Positions 31,682 to 39,176 of a stretch of 64,000 bases of DNA are shown here, piece by piece. How positions within the stretch are numbered: the first letter of the stretch is position 1; every line of letters begins with the position of its first letter. The DNA comes from Pseudomonas anatoliensis (GTDB taxonomy: Bacteria > Pseudomonadota > Gammaproteobacteria > Pseudomonadales > Pseudomonadaceae): positions 186,001 to 250,000 of the forward strand of contig NZ_JACVHC010000009.1 in NCBI RefSeq assembly GCF_017976235.1. The letters are read 5' to 3'. The notes beneath the pieces were generated by a model. The model did not search any database, was not told the origin of the DNA, and worked only from the letters and a program-made list of their open reading frames with translations. The translations under genes and the position numbers were made by a program.

Positions 31682-34648
31682 TTACGGCTTTGTCGCTTCG
31701 GACAGCAAATTGCTGACCCGCGAAACCAGGGTGTCGACTGCAAAAGGCTTGGTCAGCACTTGCATGCCCGGTCCGAGTTGAGCGCTGCCGATGACGGCGT
31801 TTTCGGCGTAGCCGGTGATGAACAGGGTTTTGAGTTTTGGGCGGATTTCCCGGCCTGCATCGGCCATTTGCCGGCCGTTCATGCCGCCCGGCAAGCCGAC
31901 ATCGGTGATGAGCAGGTCGATCTGCGCGTTGGAGCGCAGTACCTCCAGGCCTTCAACGCTGTCAGCCGCATCCAGCACTGTGTAGCCAAGTTCGCAGAGC
32001 ACGTCTTTGAGCAGCATCCGCACGGTGGGTTCGTCGTCGACGATGAGGATAGTCTCGCCTGCTTTTACCAGCGGTGTTGTCGTGCTGCGGGTGGCGTCGT
32101 AATTTTGTTTGGCTTCGCCGCGATAGCGTGGCAGGTAGATGCACATCGTGGTGCCTTGGCCGACTTGTGAATGCACGCGCACCTGGCCACCGGATTGTTT
32201 GGTGAAGCCGTAGATCATCGACAACCCAAGCCCCGTACCCTGGCCGAGCGGTTTGGTGGTGAAAAACGGGTCGAAGGCCTTGGCGATGACTTCCGCGCTC
32301 ATGCCGGTGCCGGTGTCGGTGACGCAGAGGCAAAGGTACTCGCCCTCGGGAATGTCCAGTGTGTGGACCGACTCGATGGTCACGGCGCGGTTGGCGGTTT
32401 CCACCGTGATGCTGCCGCCATCTGGCATGGCATCGCGGGCGTTGATGCACAGATTCAGCAGAGCGTTTTCCAACTGGCTGGCATCGACCAGCGCCGGCCA
32501 AAGATCGGGTGCCACCAACGTCTTCAAGCGAATGCTCGGGCCGACGGTGCGCTGGATCAGCTCGGTCATGCCGACAATCAGCGTGTTGACGTCCGTTGGC
32601 CGCGGATCGAGGGTCTGGCGTCGGGAGAACGCCAGCAGTCGATGGGTAAGCGCCGCTGCACGTTTGGTCGCGCCTTGGGCGGTCACCAGATACTTGTCGA
32701 CGTCCTTGATACGGCCCTGAGCGATGCGTTTTTCCATCAGCTCCAGGGCGGCGGAAATGCCGGCCAGCAGATTGTTGAAGTCGTGCGCCAGGCCGCCGGT
32801 CAGTTGCCCGACGGCTTCCATTTTCTGCGACTGGCGCAGCTTTTCCTCGGCTTGCATGAGATCGGCAGTGCGCGCCATCACGCGTTGTTCCAGGGTGTCG
32901 TTGAGCGCACGCAGTGCCGCGTTGGCCCGATCGCGCTCGGCCTCGACACTGCGCCGCTCTTCCACATCGATCAGCACGCCGGGGAAGCGCAGCGCAGTGC
33001 CGTCGTCGGCGCACTCGACGCGTCCGTTGGCCTCAAGCCAGTTGTATTTTCCATCGGCGTCGCGCACCCGGTACTGATGGGAATAGGCGCCGCCGCGAGC
33101 AATCGCTTCGTTGATCGCACCGATGAGTCCTTCGCGGTCGTCGGGGTGAACGGTCGTCACCACTTGTTCCAGGCTCAGACCGGTGCGGCCCAAAGCAGGA
33201 TCGAGATTGAACACCTTGGCGGAGGCTTCATCCACGGTAAAGCTATCGGTCGGCAGGTCCCAGTGCCAGGTGCCGATAATGGCGCCGGCGGCGAGGGCGA
33301 GTTGTACGCGCTCGACGTTTTCACGCGCGAGCGCTTCGCTGATGCGCAGGCGCTCTTCGGCGTCGCGTCGTTCGGTGACGTCATTGAAGAGGATCGCGAT
33401 TTGCCGGTCGGCCGGGTCGCCGACTCGTACGGCACGCACGTCGAACCAGCGCTCAAAGGTGTTGGCGTAATTTTCGAAGTTCGCCGGCTCGCCCGTCTTG
33501 GCCACGTGCCCGTAGGTCTCGAACCAGAACTTTTCCAGGTTGGGGGCAAACTCGGTCACCCATTTACCACGCAGATTGACCCCGCATTGACGTTCGAACG
33601 CCGGGTTGGCTTCGACGAAGTAGTAATCCACCGGAAGATCGTCGGCGTCGAATTTGACGTTGACGATGGCGAATGCGGCTTCGATGGTTTCCAGAATGGT
33701 GCTGAAGCGTTCTTCGCTCAGGCGCAGCGCCGTTTCGGCACTGCGCGAGCGCGTCAGATCAAGCATCGCGCCGATCATGCGCTCGGCGCGGCCGTCGGCG
33801 TTGCGGATCAAGTGTCCGCGGTCGAGCACTTCGGCGTAGGAACCGTCCTGGCAGCGGAAGCGATATTCGGCGGTCCAGGTCGATCCGCTGCCGTCGATGG
33901 CAGAGCGAATCGAGGCTTCGACGCGCTCGCGATCCTGCGGGTGGATCTGGGCAAGGCGCCAGTCACTCGTCGGCTCGATGGCTGCTGAAGGGAACCCATA
34001 AGCCTGCTGCAAGGCTTCGTTCCAGACAATCTGCCGGGTCTGCAGATCCCAGTCCCAGACCGCGTCGCGTGTTGCCTTGAGCGCCAGGCGATAGCGCTCT
34101 TGCGATTCGAAAAGCGCACGGCCGGCGAGATGCTCCTGGGTGCGGTCACGAAGGATTTTCACGAAGCCCAGATGGGATTGATCATCCGCATAGAGCGGCA
34201 TCAGTTCGCCCGACGCCCAGAACAATTTGCCGTCCTTGCGCAGGTGCCAGCGTTCATCTGAGGCGCGTCCTTCAAGCAGAGCGCGCTGCATTTCCAGTTC
34301 AACACGGCCGGAGGCGCGATCGGCTGGTGTGAAAAAACTCGCAGCACTCTGGCCGAGCATTTCCTCGGCGGTCCAGCCCATGACATTGACGGCGCCGGCG
34401 TTCCATTCGGTGATAATGCCCCGCGGGTCGGTGGCGACCATGGCGAAATCGATCGCGCACTCGAAGATTGCCCGCTGGCGCGCTTCACTGGCGGCGAGCG
34501 CCGCTCGGCTGGCGGCCAGTTGCGCGGCGATATCGTGCTGTACGTCGCTGATGAGTGTTTGTCCAGTGCCGGTTTCGAGCGCCTGGCGCAGACGCATGAC
34601 CTCTGACTCAAGCGCTTCGCGGGTAAGATGTTTCAGGATTTTCACCAC
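31682..34648 (-). CDS. Soluble multi-PAS hybrid histidine kinase with receiver domain
   Basis: 988 residues, no membrane segment or signal peptide. Four PAS domains (about 55-175, 180-300, 312-430, 445-565; each followed by a PAC-like R-D-x-T/DVTER segment), a coiled coil, a HisKA domain with phospho-acceptor H622 in GGLAHDFNNLL, a HATPase domain with N736 in CINARDAMPDGG and the DTGTGM and GTGLGLSM boxes, and a C-terminal receiver with D916 in LLITDVGLP and K967 in LTKPF. It starts at tandem GTG codons. No separate response regulator is nearby, so output may be by phosphotransfer to a distant partner. The ligand of the PAS domains is unknown; light or redox sensing is conceivable beside the photolyase gene, but unproven. 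Confidence 0.9.
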   Translation of the reverse strand: MVKILKHLTREALESEVMRLRQALETGTGQTLISDVQHDIAAQLAASRAALAASEARQRAIFECAIDFAMVATDPRGIITEWNAGAVNVMGWTAEEMLGQSAASFFTPADRASGRVELEMQRALLEGRASDERWHLRKDGKLFWASGELMPLYADDQSHLGFVKILRDRTQEHLAGRALFESQERYRLALKATRDAVWDWDLQTRQIVWNEALQQAYGFPSAAIEPTSDWRLAQIHPQDRERVEASIRSAIDGSGSTWTAEYRFRCQDGSYAEVLDRGHLIRNADGRAERMIGAMLDLTRSRSAETALRLSEERFSTILETIEAAFAIVNVKFDADDLPVDYYFVEANPAFERQCGVNLRGKWVTEFAPNLEKFWFETYGHVAKTGEPANFENYANTFERWFDVRAVRVGDPADRQIAILFNDVTERRDAEERLRISEALARENVERVQLALAAGAIIGTWHWDLPTDSFTVDEASAKVFNLDPALGRTGLSLEQVVTTVHPDDREGLIGAINEAIARGGAYSHQYRVRDADGKYNWLEANGRVECADDGTALRFPGVLIDVEERRSVEAERDRANAALRALNDTLEQRVMARTADLMQAEEKLRQSQKMEAVGQLTGGLAHDFNNLLAGISAALELMEKRIAQGRIKDVDKYLVTAQGATKRAAALTHRLLAFSRRQTLDPRPTDVNTLIVGMTELIQRTVGPSIRLKTLVAPDLWPALVDASQLENALLNLCINARDAMPDGGSITVETANRAVTIESVHTLDIPEGEYLCLCVTDTGTGMSAEVIAKAFDPFFTTKPLGQGTGLGLSMIYGFTKQSGGQVRVHSQVGQGTTMCIYLPRYRGEAKQNYDATRSTTTPLVKAGETILIVDDEPTVRMLLKDVLCELGYTVLDAADSVEGLEVLRSNAQIDLLITDVGLPGGMNGRQMADAGREIRPKLKTLFITGYAENAVIGSAQLGPGMQVLTKPFAVDTLVSRVSNLLSEATKP

Positions 34649-34770
34649 TCACGCCTGATGATTATTGTGGCCCGGGCTCGTTCAACGTATTGCAAACGAA
34701 CACTACGGGTCACCCATTGACACGGCGCGCCCTGCATAAGTTGCAGCCTTGAAGGGCGGCGCTTGCGGAT

Positions 34771-36309
34771 CTACAACGAATGGCCGTTATCCAGCTTGTC
34801 GAGCAGCATTTGCCCGCGCTGCCAAAGGGCCTGCTGTTTGGCTTCAGGCATGCGGTCGAGGTTTTTGTAGAGCATGCCCATGCGTTGATTGCTGCGCAGG
34901 AGATTGCCGTGGCGCATCAGAAAATGCCAGTACAGCGAATTGAACGGGCAGGCGTTGTCGGTGGTACTTTCGCTCACCTTGTAGGCGCAATCGCGACAGT
35001 AATCGGACATTCGCTTGATGTACTGGCCGCTGGCGCAGTAAGGCTTGGAGCCCAGGTATCCGCCATCAGCGTGCATGACCATGCCCAGGGTGTTGGGCAA
35101 CTCGACCCAGTCGAACGCGTCCATGTAAATGGCCAGATACCACTCGCAGATCTCGCTCGGCGCGATGCCGGCCAGCAAGGCGAAATTGCCCGTGACCATG
35201 AGCCGCTGGATGTGGTGGGCATAAGCATGTTTGAGGCTTTGACCAATGGCTTGGCGCATGCAGTTCATCTGCGTTTCGCCGGTCCAGTAGAACTCCGGCA
35301 ATGGCCTGCTGTTACCGAATGAATTGCCCTCGGCGTAGTCAGGCATTTTCAGCCAGTAAACCCCGCGCACATACTCCCGCCAGCCGATCAGTTGCCGAAT
35401 GAAACCTTCGGCGGCGTTCAGGGCAACGCTGCCCGCCCAATAGGCCGACTCGACGTCGCTGCACAGTTGCCGCAGATCGAGCAAACCGATGTTGAGCGCC
35501 GCACTGATGCGCGCATGGAACAGAAACGGCTCGTCGCTGGCCATGGCGTCTTGATAGTCGCCGAAACCGGCCAGACCGAAATCCAGAAAGTATTGCCACA
35601 GCGCTTGGGCGTCGGCGTGGGTCACCGGGTAGTTGAAGGTATCGAGAGCGCCGTAGTGACTGGCGAAGTGATCGCGCACCAACGCGAGGACTTCCTGAGT
35701 GACCGGGTCTGCGCTGAAGCTGAGCGGGTAGGGCGCCTTTACGCCTTTGGGCAGTGACTTGCGGTTGTCGGCGTCGAAATTCCACGCGCCACCCACCGGC
35801 GTGCCGTCGCCATTGAGCAACAGCCTGCTTTTGCGGCGCATCTCGCGGTAGAAGAACTCCATGCGCAGCTGTTTTTTACCGGCCGCCCAATCGGCGAACT
35901 CGGCGCGGGTGCAGAGAAAACGGCTGTCATTGTGCCAATGGATGGGCAAACCACAATCGCGCAGCGAATGCTCCAGACGCCAGTCGCCGCATTCGGTCAG
36001 GTGCAACTCGTTCGGCTTTAGAAGCGCATGCCAGCGCTGCAACTCACTCGGCACAGCGCCGGTGTTTTGCGGATCGTCGAGCCTGACGTACTGCACCTGA
36101 AAGCCTTGCTCCTGCAACGCCTGCGCAAAATGACGCATGGCGCTGAACACCAGGACAATTTTCTGCGGATGGTGAGGAACGTGACTGGCTTCCTCCATCA
36201 CCTCGACCAACAGGACGGTATCGCGTTCGCGATCAAGCCCCTGCAAAGAGGCGAGATCGAAAGACAACTGGTCACCGAGGACCAGGCACAAGCGGTTAAC
36301 AGTCTTCAT
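34771..36309 (-). CDS. phrB: Iron-sulfur (FeS-BCP type) cryptochrome/photolyase
   Basis: 512 residues, matching the prokaryotic (6-4) photolyase/FeS-BCP family typified by Agrobacterium PhrB. The four 4Fe-4S cysteines occur at C350 (TQMNCMRQ), C438 and C441 (YCRDC) and C454 (NACPFN), the same numbers as in PhrB, and H365/H366 in YAHHIQRL match the (6-4) active-site histidine region. It repairs (6-4) photoproducts with blue light using FAD and, in PhrB, a ribolumazine antenna. The N-terminal Rossmann part begins NRLCLVLGDQLSFDLASL. Single-gene unit; promoter likely in 36310-36412. Symbol by family resemblance. Confidence 0.9.
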   Translation of the reverse strand: MKTVNRLCLVLGDQLSFDLASLQGLDRERDTVLLVEVMEEASHVPHHPQKIVLVFSAMRHFAQALQEQGFQVQYVRLDDPQNTGAVPSELQRWHALLKPNELHLTECGDWRLEHSLRDCGLPIHWHNDSRFLCTRAEFADWAAGKKQLRMEFFYREMRRKSRLLLNGDGTPVGGAWNFDADNRKSLPKGVKAPYPLSFSADPVTQEVLALVRDHFASHYGALDTFNYPVTHADAQALWQYFLDFGLAGFGDYQDAMASDEPFLFHARISAALNIGLLDLRQLCSDVESAYWAGSVALNAAEGFIRQLIGWREYVRGVYWLKMPDYAEGNSFGNSRPLPEFYWTGETQMNCMRQAIGQSLKHAYAHHIQRLMVTGNFALLAGIAPSEICEWYLAIYMDAFDWVELPNTLGMVMHADGGYLGSKPYCASGQYIKRMSDYCRDCAYKVSESTTDNACPFNSLYWHFLMRHGNLLRSNQRMGMLYKNLDRMPEAKQQALWQRGQMLLDKLDNGHSL

Positions 36310-36376
36310 TCGAACGCAATCAGCCTGATGAGAGGCAATAGAGGTAGCCAGTGGTTGGGAAGTCCTTGCTCAGATA

Positions 36377-36404
36377 GTTGTACGGAAATTTAGTTTTGTA
36401 TAGG
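36377..36404 (-). promoter_or_regulatory. Candidate photolyase promoter with repeated TACA-type elements
   Basis: On the minus strand, CCTATACAAAAC and CCGTACAACTAT occur 19 bases apart, about 70-95 bp ahead of the photolyase ATG. TATACA-like boxes are associated with light-responsive LitR/CarH-type MerR regulation of photolyase genes in Pseudomonas; the match here is by eye only and no litR is present in the window. Confidence 0.3.
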
Positions 36405-36412
36405 TTTTTCTG

Positions 36413-37537
36413 CTAGCCGGGGTACACCGGATAATCGATATAACCTTCAGCGCTGCCGCCATACACCGTGGCCGGGTTCAGTGCATTCAGCGGCCAGTCG
36501 TTGGCGATTCGCGCAGGCAGATCCGGATTGGCCATGAACGGTCGACCGAAAGCGACAAAGTCAGCGAGGCCGGAATCGAGCAGCCGCGCACCGGATTCGG
36601 CGTTGTAGCGCCCGGCGTAGATGATCGCGCCGCTGAAGGTGTCGCGCACCGCTTGGCGGAAGGTTTGCGGCATTGCTGGCGCATCGTCCCAATCGGCTTC
36701 GGCGATGGACAGATAAGCAATGCCGACGTCCTCCAGCACCTTGATCGCTTCTATATAAGTGGTGTGCGGATCTTCCTCGACCAGGCCCAGGTACGTGCGC
36801 GCCTCATCGGTGGTGGTGAACAGCGGGGCGAAGCGCACGCCGACCTTCTCCTTGCCAATGCACTCGGCGACGCCCGCTACCACTTCGCGCAGAAAACCCA
36901 GGCGATTGTGCAGCGAGCCACCGTATTGATCGGTACGCAGATTGCTGTGCGCCGAGATGAACTGGTTGACCAGATAGCCGTTGGCGCAGTGCAGTTCGAT
37001 GCCGTCGAAACCGGCGTCCATCGCATTGCGTGCTGCCTGGATATAGAGCTGGACCAGTTCCTGAACTTCTTCAGTGCTCAACGCGCGCGGTGCGGACGGC
37101 GGCACCAGTTCGCCTTTGCCTGGCGCGGTTTCGATAAACACACTGACCCGGTCGGTCGCCACGGCGGAAGCCGAGACCGGCGCCGCGCCGCCAGGTTGCA
37201 ACGCGCTGTGCGACACACGGCCGACGTGCCAGAGCTGGGCGAAAATCACCCCGTCGACGGCATGCACGGCATCGGTGACTTTGCGCCATCCGGCAATTTG
37301 CTCGGGCGTGTGAATGCCCGGCGTCCAGGCATAACCCTGGCCGCGTGGCTCGATCTGCGTGCCTTCGGTCACCAGCAAACCCGCGCCTGCGCGCTGCTGG
37401 TAATACTCGGCCATCAATTCATTGGCGATGTTGCCCGGTTGGGTACTGCGCTGGCGGGTGAGGGGCGGCAGGACGATGCGGTTTTTCAGGGTGTGCAGGC
37501 CCAATTTGGCGGGGGTGAAATAACTGCTGTTGTTCAT
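36413..37537 (-). CDS. Old Yellow Enzyme family alkene reductase (NemA-like)
   Basis: 374-residue FMN-dependent TIM-barrel ene-reductase that reduces electrophilic alkenes, maleimides or nitro-esters with NAD(P)H. Signature parts: LKNRIVLPPLTRQRSTQPGN, GLLVTEGTQIEPRGQGY, QLWHVGRVSH, H183/N186/Y188 in ELHCANGYLVNQF (substrate and proton-donor site), and DFVAFGRPFMANPDLP near the C terminus. A TAGAC-type operator at 37562-37576 lies 25 bp ahead of its ATG, the same motif seen before the DJ-1 gene and the TetR gene, so it is probably a target of that TetR. XenB- or NemA-type naming is uncertain. Confidence 0.92.
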   Translation of the reverse strand: MNNSSYFTPAKLGLHTLKNRIVLPPLTRQRSTQPGNIANELMAEYYQQRAGAGLLVTEGTQIEPRGQGYAWTPGIHTPEQIAGWRKVTDAVHAVDGVIFAQLWHVGRVSHSALQPGGAAPVSASAVATDRVSVFIETAPGKGELVPPSAPRALSTEEVQELVQLYIQAARNAMDAGFDGIELHCANGYLVNQFISAHSNLRTDQYGGSLHNRLGFLREVVAGVAECIGKEKVGVRFAPLFTTTDEARTYLGLVEEDPHTTYIEAIKVLEDVGIAYLSIAEADWDDAPAMPQTFRQAVRDTFSGAIIYAGRYNAESGARLLDSGLADFVAFGRPFMANPDLPARIANDWPLNALNPATVYGGSAEGYIDYPVYPG

Positions 37538-37561
37538 GGATTACCTTTTTCACTGGTTTAT

Positions 37562-37576
37562 TAGACCAGTCAACTA
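37562..37576. promoter_or_regulatory. TetR operator copy 1 (ahead of the OYE gene)
   Basis: TAGACCAGTCAACTA, agreeing with the consensus TAGACCAGTCGTCTA at 13 of 15 positions; it lies 25-39 bp ahead of the OYE start codon, where it could overlap the promoter. Confidence 0.65.
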
Positions 37577-37588
37577 TATGGTGGGCGT

Positions 37589-37621
37589 AAAAAAAACGCC
37601 GTGTGGCACGCACACGGCGTT
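37589..37621 (-). terminator. Terminator of the DJ-1/PfpI gene
   Basis: AACGCCGTGTG and CACACGGCGTT (11-base arms) around GCACG, followed on the minus strand by a run of eight T. It starts 27 bp after the DJ-1 stop codon and just before the operator of the OYE gene, so the two genes are separate transcription units. Confidence 0.92.
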
Positions 37622-37647
37622 CGGAGGACTTTTCCCGAAGGGGCTTA

Positions 37648-38325
37648 TCAGCCGAGCATCTTCAGCAACTTCTCGGCGACCGCTGCGGAGCTGGCAGGGT
37701 TCTGGCCAGTGACCAATTGCCCGTCAGCCACCACATGCACCTGCCAGTCGGCGACCTTGGAGTAGTAACCGCCAAGACGCTGGAACTCGTCTTCGATCAG
37801 GAACGGCACGACATCGGTCAAACCGACCGCGGCCTCTTCGGCATTGGTGAAACCGGTGACCTGGCGATGCTGGATCAGCGGTTTGCCTTCAGCATTCAAA
37901 ACGTGGCGCAGTACGCCCGGTGCGTGGCAAACGAAACCGTGCGGCTTGTTGCTGCGGTCGAAGGCTTCGATCAAAGCGATCGACTGCTTGTCTTCGGCCA
38001 GATCCCACAACGGGCCGTGGCCACCTGGGTAGAACACCGCATCGAAATCATCCGCCCGAACATCCGCCAGACGCCCGGTGTTGGCCAGTGCCTGTTGGGC
38101 GGCCGGGTCATTGCGAAAGCGATCGGTCTCGGCGGTCTGTGCGTCTGGCTCGTCGCTTTTCGGATCGAGCGGTGGCTGGCCACCGGCCGGGGACACCAGG
38201 GTGACGTCGGCACCGGCATCCTTGAAGGCGTAGTAAGGAGCAGCGAACTCTTCGAGCCAGAAGCCGGTTTTCTTGCCGGTGTCGCCAAGTTGATCGTGCG
38301 AAGTCAGAACCATCAAGATTTTCAT
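37648..38325 (-). CDS. DJ-1/PfpI superfamily protein (HchA-like)
   Basis: 225 residues from the ATG at 38325 (AAGGGTG upstream). A type 1 glutamine-amidotransferase-like fold with nucleophile C133 in GFVCHAPGVL, E25/E26 in GFWLEEFAAPYYAF and PGGHGPLWDLA near 100-110, the pattern of glyoxalase III/protein deglycase-type members. It likely detoxifies methylglyoxal or similar carbonyls in the cytosol. An operator copy lies about 100 bp upstream (38424-38438) near the divergent TetR gene, which joins it with the Old Yellow Enzyme gene in a carbonyl/electrophile stress set. Confidence 0.88.
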   Translation of the reverse strand: MKILMVLTSHDQLGDTGKKTGFWLEEFAAPYYAFKDAGADVTLVSPAGGQPPLDPKSDEPDAQTAETDRFRNDPAAQQALANTGRLADVRADDFDAVFYPGGHGPLWDLAEDKQSIALIEAFDRSNKPHGFVCHAPGVLRHVLNAEGKPLIQHRQVTGFTNAEEAAVGLTDVVPFLIEDEFQRLGGYYSKVADWQVHVVADGQLVTGQNPASSAAVAEKLLKMLG

Positions 38326-38423
38326 AAAGCACCCTTGGTTGATCAGGTGGCGTCGCTGCGCAACGGATTTGCGAAACGCCGACACCGGGAGATGAGTTGT
38401 CGGAGCGCAGCATAGATGCCAAT

Positions 38424-38438
38424 TAGACCAGTCGTCTA
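38424..38438. promoter_or_regulatory. TetR operator copy 2 (ahead of the DJ-1/PfpI gene)
   Basis: TAGACCAGTCGTCTA has TAGAC/GTCTA as perfect inverted 5-base arms. It is the best copy of the motif and lies between the divergent DJ-1 and TetR genes. Confidence 0.75.
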
Positions 38439-38498
38439 GTAATTTTTTCTGCGCAGGTTTTTCACTGACAGATATGGCAAACTTCCGTTCCTCTGAAA

Positions 38499-38513
38499 TA
38501 TACGACTGGTCTA
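38499..38513. promoter_or_regulatory. TetR operator copy 3 (ahead of the tetR gene)
   Basis: TATACGACTGGTCTA is the reverse complement of copy 2 with one change (14 of 15). It ends 21 bp before the TetR ATG, as expected for autoregulation. Confidence 0.72.
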
Positions 38514-38534
38514 TTGTCTGGTAATTTGCGCCCC

Positions 38535-39119
38535 ATGAAACCGACCTACGACGACACCCGCCAACACTTGCTCGATACCGGCCACCGAATGATGGCCGAG
38601 AAGGGCTTCACCAGTGTCGGCCTCAATGAAATCCTGCAAACCGCCGGCGTGCCCAAGGGCTCGTTCTATCACTACTTCAAATCCAAAGAGCTCTATGGCC
38701 AGGCCTTGCTCGAGGATTACTTTGTTGGCTACCTCGCCGACATGGAGCGACGCCTGACGTTGCCGGGGCTGACCGCTTATGAGCGATTGATGGATTACTG
38801 GCTGGGCTGGCAGAACCGCTGCACGCTCGAAGGCCACGGCGATGAGTGTCTGGTGGTGAAACTCAGCGCCGAAGTCGCCGATCTGTCCGAATCGATGCGC
38901 CTCACCTTGCGTGATGGCGCCGAACAAGTGGTGTCGCGCATTACCCTGTGCATCGAGCAGGGGCAGGCTGAAAACAGCCTTCCTCAGGGCAATGCCCGGC
39001 GGTTGGCGGAAACCCTGTACCAGATGTGGTTGGGTGCCAGCCTGCTGAACAAGTTGCAGCGCACCGGGCAGTCGTTGAATACGTCGATGGCGACTACGCA
39101 ACAACTGCTCAGCATTTGA
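38535..39119 (+). CDS. TetR-family repressor (NemR-like)
   Basis: 194 residues from the ATG at 38535; an earlier TTG at 38514 lies in the operator region and is unlikely. The HTH is TRQHLLDTGHRMMAEKGFTSVGLNEILQTAGVPKGSFYHYFKSKELYGQALL, the form found in NemR/AcrR-like regulators of N-ethylmaleimide reductases. The ligand domain holds C100 (NRCTLEGHGDECLVV region), candidates for redox or electrophile sensing as cysteine does in E. coli NemR. Operators of the same sequence stand before itself, the DJ-1 gene and the OYE gene. Confidence 0.88.
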   Translation: MKPTYDDTRQHLLDTGHRMMAEKGFTSVGLNEILQTAGVPKGSFYHYFKSKELYGQALLEDYFVGYLADMERRLTLPGLTAYERLMDYWLGWQNRCTLEGHGDECLVVKLSAEVADLSESMRLTLRDGAEQVVSRITLCIEQGQAENSLPQGNARRLAETLYQMWLGASLLNKLQRTGQSLNTSMATTQQLLSI

Positions 39120-39176
39120 CGTTCAGACTGACCTGCCGGACCCGAACTCTGGCAGGCCAACGCCAAGTGCTGCGGT

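Noticed and set aside
32171..33988. 605-residue plus-strand open frame
   Set aside because: Shadow of the hybrid kinase gene on the other strand; no recognisable domain.
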